From: Flavobacterium sp. LPB0248
GTDB taxonomy: Bacteria; Bacteroidota; Bacteroidia; Flavobacteriales; Flavobacteriaceae
DNA: 64,000 bases
NCBI RefSeq assembly: GCF_013388355.1
Contig: NZ_CP058246.1
Span: forward strand, 2,728,001 to 2,792,000
Direction: 5' to 3'
Part shown: positions 31,025 to 38,726 of the stretch, one piece after another
Position numbering within the stretch: position 1 is the first letter of the stretch
Layout: each line of letters starts with the position of its first letter
Notes under the pieces: generated by a model
Seen by the model: only the letters and a program-made list of their open reading frames with translations
Database searches by the model: none
What the model was told of the DNA's origin: nothing
Translations under genes and position numbers: made by a program

Positions 31025-31771
31025 ATGGAAAAAATTATTTCTTATCCAATATCGGTAATTTATTATTTATTATTTGGTTTATGTTTGGCTGTTTTTCACC
31101 CAATTCAGTGGATTTGTTTAAATGTTTTTGGTTACCAGGCTCACAAAAAAAGTGTTGATTATTTAAATTTCTGCCTTTTAAAATGTACCAATCTTGTCGG
31201 GACAAGATACACAATTGAAGGCGTGGACACGGTTCCGAAGGGTGTGCCAATTATTTTTGTGGCAAATCACCAAAGTATGTACGATATCGTGGCAATGATT
31301 TGGTATTTTAGACGTTTTCATTGTAAATTTGTAAGTAAGAAGGAGTTAGGTAGCGGAATTCCAAGTGTTTCTTATAATTTGAAATACGGAGGATCTGTCT
31401 TAATTGACCGAAAAGACCCTAAACAAGCGATACCCGTTATTAAAGGCTTGTCTGAATATATCGAAAAAAACACAAGATCTGCCGTTATTTTTCCAGAAGG
31501 GACAAGAAGTAAAACGGGAGTACCAAAAGAATTTGCGCAAAGCGGTTTAAAAATTTTATGCAAATATGCACCATCTGCATATGTTGTACCAGTAAGCATC
31601 AATAATTCTTGGAAAATGGTAAAATTTGGTTTTTTTCCTGTTGGTTTAGGAAATCACCTCAAATTTACAGCTCATAAAGCTTTGGCTGTTAAAGATTACA
31701 AGTTCGAAGAGCTGATGGAGATAACTGAAAAAGCAGTTAAAGAAGGAATAAATGAATATAAACAGGTTTAA
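31025..31771 (+). CDS. plsC: 1-acyl-sn-glycerol-3-phosphate acyltransferase
   Basis: Membrane-bound LPLAT/PlsC enzyme making phosphatidic acid from lysophosphatidate and an acyl donor. It has 248 residues with an N-terminal hydrophobic helix (about 8-35). The acyltransferase motif NHQSMYD (81-87; an NHxxxxD variant) and FPEGTRS (156-162) are both intact. Upstream is the divergent rnpA gene, and an acyl-ACP desaturase gene follows 45 bp later, so the pair likely supplies and remodels membrane phospholipid. Confidence 0.95.
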   Translation: MEKIISYPISVIYYLLFGLCLAVFHPIQWICLNVFGYQAHKKSVDYLNFCLLKCTNLVGTRYTIEGVDTVPKGVPIIFVANHQSMYDIVAMIWYFRRFHCKFVSKKELGSGIPSVSYNLKYGGSVLIDRKDPKQAIPVIKGLSEYIEKNTRSAVIFPEGTRSKTGVPKEFAQSGLKILCKYAPSAYVVPVSINNSWKMVKFGFFPVGLGNHLKFTAHKALAVKDYKFEELMEITEKAVKEGINEYKQV

Positions 31772-31816
31772 GTTTTAGTCCGAGCTAAAACGTACAACCC
31801 AAATCTATAATAAGTA

Positions 31817-32812
31817 ATGTCTATAAAAAACATTAGATTAGAAGTAATGCAGTTTTTGGAAAAAAACGTGGATAGCTTCGTGGAACAGTATTTAATTCCA
31901 GTGGAAAAAATTTGGCAGCCGTCGGATTTCTTACCAGATTCTCAAGGAGAAAACTTCTTTGAAGAGGTAAAAGAATTACGTGAGATTGCTAAAGAACTTC
32001 CGTACGATTTCTGGGTAACACTTGTTGGTGATACCATCACAGAGGAAGCATTGCCTACATATGAGTCATGGTTAATGGATGTTGAAGGAATAGATCAGCA
32101 GGAAGAAGGCCAAGGAAATGGTTGGGCCAAATGGGTGAGACAATGGACTGGAGAAGAAAACCGTCACGGAGATCTTTTAAATAAATACTTGTATTTGTCT
32201 GGTCGTGTAAACATGCGTGAAATCGAAATGACGACACAGCATTTAATCAACGACGGTTTTGATATTGGAACTGGAACTGACCCGTACAAAAACTTTGTAT
32301 ACACTAGTTTTCAGGAATTAGCAACTTATGTTTCGCACAATAGAGTAGCTCAGATGGCTAAGAAATTTGGCGACAACAAGTTGTCTAAAATGTGTAAAAT
32401 GATTGCTGGAGACGAAATGCGTCACCACCATGCATACAGCGAATTTGTAACTAGAATTTTCCAAGTAGATCCTAGCGAAATGATGTTGGCTTTTCAATAC
32501 ATGATGAAGCAGAAAATCGTTATGCCAGCTCATTTCTTGAGAGAATCTGGTCAAAAAATCAGTACAGCTTTCGAACAGTTTTCTGATTCTGCACAACGTA
32601 TTGGAGTTTACACTGCAAATGATTATGTTGAAATTATGCAGAAATTAATCAATAAATGGGAGATTGATAAAATCTCTAATCTGACTGATGAAGCAGAAAA
32701 AGCACGTGACTATTTAATGAAATTGCCTGCGAGAATGGCTAAAATTTCTGAAAGAATCGTTATTCCACAAGAATCGCATATCTTTAAATGGGTTGAACCG
32801 GCAAGATTGTAG
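31817..32812 (+). CDS. Acyl-ACP desaturase (ferritin-like di-iron)
   Basis: Soluble stearoyl-ACP-type desaturase that introduces a double bond into acyl-ACP. It has 331 residues. The two diagnostic di-iron motifs are present: EENRH (residues 113-117) and DEMRH (199-203), with further candidate ligands E76/E77 and E167. The family signature WAKWVRQWTGEENRHG surrounds the first. It lies directly downstream of plsC in the same direction, consistent with unsaturated fatty acid supply for membranes. The start MSIKNIRLEV follows an A-rich leader. Confidence 0.95.
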   Translation: MSIKNIRLEVMQFLEKNVDSFVEQYLIPVEKIWQPSDFLPDSQGENFFEEVKELREIAKELPYDFWVTLVGDTITEEALPTYESWLMDVEGIDQQEEGQGNGWAKWVRQWTGEENRHGDLLNKYLYLSGRVNMREIEMTTQHLINDGFDIGTGTDPYKNFVYTSFQELATYVSHNRVAQMAKKFGDNKLSKMCKMIAGDEMRHHHAYSEFVTRIFQVDPSEMMLAFQYMMKQKIVMPAHFLRESGQKISTAFEQFSDSAQRIGVYTANDYVEIMQKLINKWEIDKISNLTDEAEKARDYLMKLPARMAKISERIVIPQESHIFKWVEPARL

Positions 32813-32870
32813 ATTTTAGAATGTAGATTTCAGATTCTTGATTGGAATGTGGAATTTTCGAATTTAGAAA

Positions 32871-32896
32871 TTAAAAAAGCAACATTGTTGCTTTAA
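32871..32896 (+). terminator. Possible weak hairpin after desaturase gene
   Basis: AAAGCAAC pairs with GTTGCTTT around a 3-nt loop, flanked by A and T runs. It is located about 60 nt after the desaturase stop. The T-tract is short (TTTAA), so confidence is low. Confidence 0.35.
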
Positions 32897-32969
32897 AACA
32901 TATTTGTTGATTGTTGGAGGTTTAAAATCTTTGGCAATCAACATTTTTTATAAACCGTAAAACTTCACT

Positions 32970-33623
32970 ATGAGCGACGCAGCATTAATTATTAAAACCA
33001 TTGCTTTTGTAAAAGAAAAACTAAACGATGCCGAAGGTGGTCATGATTGGTTTCATATTGAACGTGTTTATAAAAATGCGCTATTGATTGCAAAAGAAAC
33101 AGAATGCGATCTTACAATTGTGCAATTGGGTGCTTTGCTGCATGATATTGCAGATAGTAAGTTTCATAATGGAGATGAAACTATTGGGCCAAAAATGGCA
33201 AGAACGTTTTTAGAAGCCGAAAATGTTTCTGAAGACATAATTGCTCATGTAGTTAAGATCATTGAAAATATCTCTTATAAAGGTGGAAATTTCGAAAAGA
33301 AATTCTCTTCTGTCGAATTGGATATTGTTCAAGATGCTGATCGCTTAGATGCAATTGGTGCCATTGGTGTTGCAAGAGCTTTTAATTATGGTGGATTTAA
33401 GAACAGAGCTTTACATAATCCAGAAATTGCTCCAGTTACCAATATGACAAAAGAGGAATACAAAAAAAACAATGCGCCAACCATTAATCATTTTTACGAA
33501 AAGCTTTTACTGCTAAAAGACAAAATGAATACCGAAAAAGGAAAAGAAATCGCTGCCGAAAGACATCGTTTTATGGAAACTTTCCTTGCTCAGTTTTACG
33601 CAGAATGGGAAGGTGTGAAGTAA
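32970..33623 (+). CDS. HD-domain phosphohydrolase
   Basis: A 217-residue cytosolic HD-superfamily metal-dependent hydrolase, similar in layout to YedJ-type proteins. The N-terminal H25-D26 with H29, the HD pair in LGALLHDIADS (H58-D59) and a later Asp in VQDADRLDAIGA form the metal site. Substrate is not identifiable from sequence. It stands alone before a strong terminator at 33639. Confidence 0.88.
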   Translation: MSDAALIIKTIAFVKEKLNDAEGGHDWFHIERVYKNALLIAKETECDLTIVQLGALLHDIADSKFHNGDETIGPKMARTFLEAENVSEDIIAHVVKIIENISYKGGNFEKKFSSVELDIVQDADRLDAIGAIGVARAFNYGGFKNRALHNPEIAPVTNMTKEEYKKNNAPTINHFYEKLLLLKDKMNTEKGKEIAAERHRFMETFLAQFYAEWEGVK

Positions 33624-33638
33624 GATCATGTAATTTAT

Positions 33639-33678
33639 AAAGAAAAAGCAACTCTAGATCTAGAGTCGCTTTTTCTTT
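33639..33678. terminator. Strong bidirectional terminator
   Basis: A 20-bp inverted repeat with one mismatch, starting AAAGAAAAAGC and ending GCTTTTTCTTT. It lies between the end of the HD gene and the end of the small minus-strand gene at 33697, so it can serve both. Confidence 0.85.
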
Positions 33679-33696
33679 ATAAGGTGGTTAAATTAT

Positions 33697-33816
33697 TTAC
33701 AATTTGGTTTTTAAAAGACACCTTATTACAAAAGCACATAAAAATCCAATTGAGAACCATAGTAACCTTGTAATGCTTTTATTTCGAACCATTTCTCTTT
33801 TTTCAAACCTTGTCAT
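33697..33816 (-). CDS. 39-aa single-span membrane protein (copy 1)
   Basis: A 39-residue frame starting MTRFEKREMVRNKS, then ITRLLWFSIGFLCAFVIRCL, and ending LKTKL. The N-terminal half is charged and the C-terminal half is one transmembrane helix. I support it as a real gene because a second, clearly related frame (34971-35093) lies 1.2 kb away. They share charged N-termini, a Met at residue 9 or 7, the core (T/A)RLLWF(S/A)IGF and a Cys-Ala pair, and a 32-bp upstream motif at nearly the same distance (61 and 57 nt). Function unknown. Confidence 0.7.
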   Translation of the reverse strand: MTRFEKREMVRNKSITRLLWFSIGFLCAFVIRCLLKTKL

Positions 33817-33877
33817 TTTGAATTTAATTTTGAATGCTCCAAAAGTATCTTTGTAACTTAAATGATAAAGGTCGAAA

Positions 33878-33909
33878 AAGTCTTTAAAACATTAGAATAA
33901 GACATTTTT
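33878..33909 (-). promoter_or_regulatory. 32-bp conserved motif upstream of small gene, copy 1
   Basis: Shares 29 of 32 bases with 35151-35182. On the minus strand it reads AAAAATGTCTTATTCT then (A/G)(A/T)TGTTTTAAA and ends GACTT or AACTT. It sits 61 nt before the start of the 39-aa gene. Each copy also opens a short frame starting MSYS. Confidence 0.65.
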
Positions 33910-33981
33910 TAATCACAGTTTTCAGTCTCAGTTTTCAGTCTTTACTATTTAGTATAATCTTTGTTCTTGCCTCTTTAATCT

Positions 33982-34908
33982 TTACTTTCTAGAACGAACA
34001 AATCCCTCAATCGCATTCTTAAACTCTTTGTTCTGCTCGTAATACAAAATATGCCCACCATTAATGATCTTAACTTCTTGATTTGGGAATTTAAACAAAC
34101 GATAATGTTCTGGGCCAATATTGTTGTCTTTTGTTCCTGAAATTATAAGTGTTGGAACTTTAATCGAAGCTGTCTCTTTTGTAAAATCACTAAAATATAA
34201 CGGACCACTTAATGCATGTTGCGCAAATGAAGAGTTCCTTTTTTCACTATTATCAATGCTGTCCAGTTTTTCAACAGTTGCTCTATTATCAGAAAGCATT
34301 TTATAATCTAGATCTGCTTTTTTAATTTGCTGTTTTGCTTCAAAAAAAGTACTTAGAATTGAATCCTTACTTTTTACTGTAAAATCTTTTCCTAGAGTTT
34401 TACCCATAAAAGCAATTTGATTAAGAAGAGAATCATTTATATCCAATGTAGCATTCAATAGAATTAAGCCTTTTACATGTTGAGGATATTTTTCGGCATA
34501 TTTAGTAGCTAAAATTCCTCCGAAAGAATGCCCAATTACAAACACTTTATCCGTTTTAAGATGAATTCGAATCTCTTCAATATCATCAATCATTCTATCC
34601 ATGCTGTAATTGTTATCTGCAGGAGATCCAGATCGGCCACAACCTCTTTGGTCGTAATAACACATGGTTAGTTTATCTTCCAGAACATTTCCGCCAAATT
34701 CTTCAAAAGATTTGCTCCACGCGCCTGGTCCGCCATGAACAAAAATACAGACATCACCTTTTCCTGAAACTTTCAGAAATAGAGGAACTCCATCTGAAGT
34801 TTGAAATGTACGTATAGCATCTTGTTTTGCAATTGTTTTTGTCTGACCAATTCCAATCTGTGTGAAACACAGAAATAGAAAGAAAAGTAAAGGAGTTTTT
34901 AGGTTCAT
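33982..34908 (-). CDS. Secreted alpha/beta hydrolase, proline iminopeptidase-like
   Basis: A 308-residue S33-type alpha/beta hydrolase with a signal peptide (MNLKTPLLFFLFLCFTQIGIGQ). The oxyanion loop HGGPGAWS (58-65), DQRGCGRSG (86-94) and nucleophile elbow GHSFGG (Ser128) are all of the proline iminopeptidase type. The acid (ISGTKDNN, about D257) and the histidine (NGGHILYYE) complete a triad. It may be a periplasmic peptidase or esterase; the substrate is unknown. It is flanked on both sides by the two paralogous 39-40 aa membrane proteins, all on the minus strand. Confidence 0.9.
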   Translation of the reverse strand: MNLKTPLLFFLFLCFTQIGIGQTKTIAKQDAIRTFQTSDGVPLFLKVSGKGDVCIFVHGGPGAWSKSFEEFGGNVLEDKLTMCYYDQRGCGRSGSPADNNYSMDRMIDDIEEIRIHLKTDKVFVIGHSFGGILATKYAEKYPQHVKGLILLNATLDINDSLLNQIAFMGKTLGKDFTVKSKDSILSTFFEAKQQIKKADLDYKMLSDNRATVEKLDSIDNSEKRNSSFAQHALSGPLYFSDFTKETASIKVPTLIISGTKDNNIGPEHYRLFKFPNQEVKIINGGHILYYEQNKEFKNAIEGFVRSRK

Positions 34909-34970
34909 TTTTAAAGTTTTTTCTGCTGTTTTAATGGGATAAAATTATAATTAAATCAGCAGAGAAAAAA

Positions 34971-35093
34971 CTAATGATTGTTTTTCATTGTAAAATAGGT
35001 AATAATCGTTGCGCAGAAAAAACCGATTGCAAACCATAGCAATCGGGCAACTCTATTGTCTCGAATTACTTCCATTCTATCTTCTGGTGTCAT
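34971..35093 (-). CDS. 40-aa single-span membrane protein (copy 2)
   Basis: A 40-residue frame starting MTPEDRMEVIRDNRVARLL, continuing WFAIGFFCATIITYFTMK and ending NNH. It is paralogous to the 39-aa protein at 33697-33816: both have a charged N-terminus, RLLWF(A/S)IGF and one transmembrane helix. The gene precedes the hydrolase gene on the same strand (gap 62 nt), so it may be co-transcribed with it. The upstream 32-bp motif is at 35151-35182. Function unknown. Confidence 0.72.
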   Translation of the reverse strand: MTPEDRMEVIRDNRVARLLWFAIGFFCATIITYFTMKNNH

Positions 35094-35150
35094 CTTTAAT
35101 AAATTTAGAAATCAAAAATAATCTTAGAAAATATACCGATAAGCTATTTT

Positions 35151-35182
35151 AAGTTTTTAAAACAACAGAATAAGACATTTTT
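35151..35182 (-). promoter_or_regulatory. 32-bp conserved motif upstream of small gene, copy 2
   Basis: Second copy of the motif at 33878-33909 (29 of 32 identical), 57 nt before the start of the 40-aa gene and just beyond the feo terminator in transcription order. On the minus strand it opens with AAAAATGTCTTATTCT. Confidence 0.65.
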
Positions 35183-35188
35183 CGTCAT

Positions 35189-35223
35189 AAAAAAAAGCCG
35201 TTCAAAATGAACAGCTTTTTTTT
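35189..35223 (-). terminator. Terminator of the feoA-feoB operon
   Basis: AGCCGTTCA pairs with TGAACAGCT (one mismatch) around AAA, flanked by long A and T runs. It follows the Cys-rich gene on the minus strand. Confidence 0.75.
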
Positions 35224-35260
35224 ACTTTGCACCTATGAACCTTTGCACCTTTGTCCCTTT

Positions 35261-35386
35261 TTAAGAACATCCACAATCAGTTCCGCCACCGCAGTCTTTT
35301 TTCTTTTTCGATTTCCAAAAGAATTTTTTAATCAAAAAAGCAACTGCAAATCCTAATATGGCAAAGGCTATTATTTCCTGAAACAT
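35261..35386 (-). CDS. FeoB-associated Cys-rich membrane protein
   Basis: A 41-residue protein: an N-terminal transmembrane helix (MFQEIIAFAILGFAVAFLI), a basic stretch (KSKKKK) and a Cys-rich tail (DCGGGTDCGCS, three Cys). This is the FeoB-associated Cys-rich family. It starts 6 nt after the feoB stop on the same strand, so it is third in the feoA-feoB operon and may assist ferrous-iron transport or bind metal. Role in the family is not well established. Confidence 0.88.
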   Translation of the reverse strand: MFQEIIAFAILGFAVAFLIKKFFWKSKKKKDCGGGTDCGCS

Positions 35387-35392
35387 AACTTC

Positions 35393-37492
35393 TTATTTTA
35401 AAAGTTGATACGCAATTAATGCGGTAATATAAGCGAGACCACTCATTAAGACCAACTGCATTGCGGGCCATTTCCATGAGTTGGTTTCTTTTTTGGTAAT
35501 TGCCAATGTACTGGCGCATTGCATCGCAAAAGCATAAAACAGCAATAAAGAGATTCCGGTTGCAAAGTCAAATACTTTTTTTCCGGTATCTGGACGAATT
35601 TCTGCTTGCATTTTGCTTTTGATAGTCGATTCGTTATCTGTATCTCCAACACTATAAATGGTTGCCAATGTTCCTACGAAAACCTCACGTGCAGCAAATG
35701 AACTAATTAAGGCAATTCCGATTTTCCAATCGTAACCTAAAGGCTGAATAGCTGGTTCGATCGCTCTTCCCATCAATCCAATATAAGAATTCTCTAGTTT
35801 TTGAGAATTAACTTCATTTTCAAATTGAGTTTCATCCAAAGTTGTATTAGCAAATCTTTCTTTAACGATTGTTTCGGCTTCATTAAATTCTTTTCCAGGA
35901 CCGTAAGAAGCCAAAAACCATAAAATAACCGATATTGCCAAGATAATTTTTCCAGCACCAACAACAAATGCTTTTGTTTTCTCTACGACATTGATTCCAA
36001 CATTTTTTAAAAGTGGCATTTTGTAACTTGGCATCTCAACAACGAAATATGTTTTAGATTGCAGTTTTAAAACTTTATTCAAAATGTAAGCCGATAAAAT
36101 GGCCATAAAGAACCCTAAAACATAAAGGGACATAAGGGTTAACCCTTGAAGATTTAATACTCCAAAAACTCTTTTGCTCGGAATAACCAACGAGATAATA
36201 ATCGCATAAACAGGCAATCTTGCTGAACAAGTTGTGAATGGCGTTACCAAAATGGTGATTAAACGTTCTTTCCAGTTTTCGATATTTCGAGTTGCCATAA
36301 TTGCCGGAATCGCGCAAGCAGTTCCTGAAATTAAAGGCACGACGCTTTTCCCTGAAAGTCCAAATCGACGCATGATTTTATCCATTAAGAATACAACACG
36401 GCTCATATAACCGCTTTCTTCTAAAATTGAAATAAATAAAAACAAAAAGGCAATCTGCGGAATGAAAATAATAACTCCGCCAATTCCCGGAATAATTCCC
36501 TGCGAAAGCAAATCGGTCAAAATACCGCTTGGAAGTTCTTCTGCAACCCAGCTGCTTAAAGAAGCGAAAGTGCTGTCAATGAAATCCATCGGAATAGTGG
36601 ACCAGCTGAAAATCGATTGGAAAATCAAAAATAAAATGGCAAAGAAAATAACGTAACCAAAAACTTTATGCGTTAAAATACGATCTAATTTGGCACGAAT
36701 GTCTTTCGCCATCGAAGCATCAATCTTTAAACCATCTTTTAAAACATCATTGATAAACTGATATCTTTTGATGGTTTCCTTCTGCTGTAAACGTTTTAAT
36801 TCGGAATGCGATTTGGTAAAAGTGCTTCGTATTTCGTTTCGGTCTAAGTTCAAAAAATTAACATCCTGCGTAATTACCAGCCACAATTTATACATCAATT
36901 GGTTTGGAAATGCTTTTTGTAATTTTTCAAAATATTCAGGATCAATTACCGAAGCATTCAAACAAGGTTCGTGAGGAATAATTTTATGAGAAACAATGAG
37001 TTCTTTTAATTCTTCAATTCCTAAACCTTTTCTTGAACTTACTAAAGCAATTTTCGTTTTTAATTTTTCTTCTAAATACGGAATATCCAAAGAAATTCCT
37101 TTGCGTTCCATACGATCAGACATATTAATGACCAAAATCGTCGGAATTTCAAGATCTTTTATTTGTGTGTAAATCAGTAAATTTCGTTTCAGATTTTCGA
37201 CATCTGTTACAACTACTGCTACATCTGGATATAATTTGTCGTTTTTATTTAATAAAAGTTCGATTACCACGCTTTCGTCCATAGAACTGGCGTTCAAACT
37301 GTAAGTTCCTGGTAAATCTAGAATATTGGCTTTAACATTATTAGGCAGCTTGCAGAAACCCATTTTTTTCTCAACCGTGATTCCAGGGTAATTTCCAACT
37401 TGCTGGTTAAGTCCTGTTAATTGATTGAAGACAGAGGTTTTTCCGGTATTTGGATTTCCGATAAGGGCAACATTGATATTCTGAACACTCAT
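35393..37492 (-). CDS. feoB: Ferrous iron transporter FeoB
   Basis: Inner-membrane Fe(II) transporter of 699 residues with an N-terminal GTPase. Visible motifs are G1 GNPNTGKTS (12-20), DLPG (59-62) and NMSD (123-126). Then come a helical FeoB cytosolic region and about eight or more membrane helices with two gate-type segments (GTACAIPAIMATR and SSFAAREVFVGTL). The start codon overlaps the feoA stop (TAATG), and a Cys-rich partner follows. The length is at the shorter end for FeoB but all core parts are present. Confidence 0.97.
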   Translation of the reverse strand: MSVQNINVALIGNPNTGKTSVFNQLTGLNQQVGNYPGITVEKKMGFCKLPNNVKANILDLPGTYSLNASSMDESVVIELLLNKNDKLYPDVAVVVTDVENLKRNLLIYTQIKDLEIPTILVINMSDRMERKGISLDIPYLEEKLKTKIALVSSRKGLGIEELKELIVSHKIIPHEPCLNASVIDPEYFEKLQKAFPNQLMYKLWLVITQDVNFLNLDRNEIRSTFTKSHSELKRLQQKETIKRYQFINDVLKDGLKIDASMAKDIRAKLDRILTHKVFGYVIFFAILFLIFQSIFSWSTIPMDFIDSTFASLSSWVAEELPSGILTDLLSQGIIPGIGGVIIFIPQIAFLFLFISILEESGYMSRVVFLMDKIMRRFGLSGKSVVPLISGTACAIPAIMATRNIENWKERLITILVTPFTTCSARLPVYAIIISLVIPSKRVFGVLNLQGLTLMSLYVLGFFMAILSAYILNKVLKLQSKTYFVVEMPSYKMPLLKNVGINVVEKTKAFVVGAGKIILAISVILWFLASYGPGKEFNEAETIVKERFANTTLDETQFENEVNSQKLENSYIGLMGRAIEPAIQPLGYDWKIGIALISSFAAREVFVGTLATIYSVGDTDNESTIKSKMQAEIRPDTGKKVFDFATGISLLLFYAFAMQCASTLAITKKETNSWKWPAMQLVLMSGLAYITALIAYQLLK

Positions 37493-37731
37493 TACAAATT
37501 GGTTTTGATAATTTCTACTTCAATTTCACGAGCTGTTTCAATTCGGATTGCAACATGAGAACCATTAATGTCTAAATATAATGGGTCACCAAAAGGAGCA
37601 ACCTGCAATAATTCAACTAAGCTGCCAGGAAGACAACCCATTTCTAATAATTTAAGTGGAATAAGATCGATATCAAAATCTTTGATAATGGCTTTTTCGC
37701 CTTTCTTCAGAGTATGTATTGTATTTTGCAA
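37492..37731 (-). CDS. feoA: Ferrous iron transport protein FeoA
   Basis: A 79-residue SH3-like cytosolic partner of FeoB (DIDLIPLKLLEMGCLPGS, then VAIRIETAREIEVE). It is the first gene of feoA-feoB-Cys-rich and overlaps feoB by one base. A well-formed promoter, TTG-N18-TACTTTTG, sits 26 nt upstream. Likely iron-regulated, but no operator box was identified. Confidence 0.95.
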   Translation of the reverse strand: MQNTIHTLKKGEKAIIKDFDIDLIPLKLLEMGCLPGSLVELLQVAPFGDPLYLDINGSHVAIRIETAREIEVEIIKTNL

Positions 37732-37756
37732 GCTTATTTAGATTGAATTTAGATTG

Positions 37757-37785
37757 CAAAAGTAGGCAATTATTCTTTATTTCAA
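37757..37785 (-). promoter_or_regulatory. feoA promoter, TTG-N18-TACTTTTG
   Basis: On the minus strand, TTG (complement of 37783-37785) is 18 bp from TACTTTTG (complement of 37757-37764). It matches the Flavobacterium consensus TTG-N17-23-TAnnTTTG and ends 25 nt before the feoA start. It is the clearest promoter in the window. Confidence 0.7.
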
Positions 37786-37834
37786 GGCATTTAACACTTC
37801 GACAAATGCTAAATGTTTCTAAAAATAAGGGATT

Positions 37835-38500
37835 TTACTCCTGAGAAAGGAATTCGATGTCTTCTAAAAGACGTTTTATGTCTTCTTTATTTGTTCCGTC
37901 ATAAAAACCTCTAACGCGGCGTTTTTGATCAACTAAAACAAAATTTTCTGTATGCACCATATCATAAAGCTGATCTGGTCTTCCCATTTTTACAGCCAAA
38001 TACGATTTTCTGGCCATTTTGTAGATTTCTTTTTTGTCGCCCGTAACCAAATTCCATTTACTGTCTACAACACCGTATTTAATAGCATAAGCTTTTAAAA
38101 CAGAAACACTGTCCACTTCAGGAAAAACGGTATGTGAAAGTAGCATCACTTTTGGATTGTTTAAAACCGCTTTTTGAACATCAACTAAATTGGTTGACAT
38201 TTTTGGACAGATTGATCCGCAGGTTGTAAAGAAGAAATCTGCAACATAGATTTTTCCTTCGTAATCTTTTTGTGTAATTGTATCACCATTTTGATTGATA
38301 AAAGAAAAATCGGCAATAGTGTGGTATTTGCTTTTATATTGAACTGTACTATCCACCAATTCTGGATTTACATCGGCTGGATTGTAAATCGGAAGCGTTT
38401 TTTTAGGTTTTAATGCAGAATAAAACAAAGATATCGTAACAACCGAAAACACTATTAATACAATGAAGAATTTGCGGTATTTATATAAAAGCGATTTCAT
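37835..38500 (-). CDS. SCO1/SenC copper-binding protein
   Basis: A SCO-family thioredoxin-fold protein of about 221 residues that delivers copper to cytochrome oxidase or handles thiol redox. The start MKSLLYKYRKFFIVLI (38500) begins a membrane anchor; a TTG six codons upstream is possible but less likely. Copper ligands are C94 and C98 (in TTCGSICPK) and H183 (MVHTENFVL). It does not sit beside oxidase genes here. No Bacteroidetes -33 box is evident, although TATTTTTG lies near the start. Confidence 0.93.
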   Translation of the reverse strand: MKSLLYKYRKFFIVLIVFSVVTISLFYSALKPKKTLPIYNPADVNPELVDSTVQYKSKYHTIADFSFINQNGDTITQKDYEGKIYVADFFFTTCGSICPKMSTNLVDVQKAVLNNPKVMLLSHTVFPEVDSVSVLKAYAIKYGVVDSKWNLVTGDKKEIYKMARKSYLAVKMGRPDQLYDMVHTENFVLVDQKRRVRGFYDGTNKEDIKRLLEDIEFLSQE

Positions 38501-38692
38501 AAAAATAATTTGGCGCAAAAATACAAAAAGCAGATTCTAAAAACTTTACTGGATTATTTTTTTAACAGCCTTTTGTAACTTTTACTAGTATCTGCAGACA
38601 TATACCTCAATGTTTAAGTTCTATTTGTGAAATTTATCCGTCTTTTTGACTGTACAGTTAGAATTTTAACACAATTTTTGAAATAATAACAA

Positions 38693-38700
38693 TATGTTTG
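38693..38700 (+). promoter_or_regulatory. Flavobacterial -10 box (TATGTTTG) for the M13 peptidase
   Basis: TATGTTTG fits TAnnTTTG and ends 26 nt before the start codon. Confidence 0.4.
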
Positions 38701-38726
38701 TATTTTCCCTTTAACTATAATTTTTT

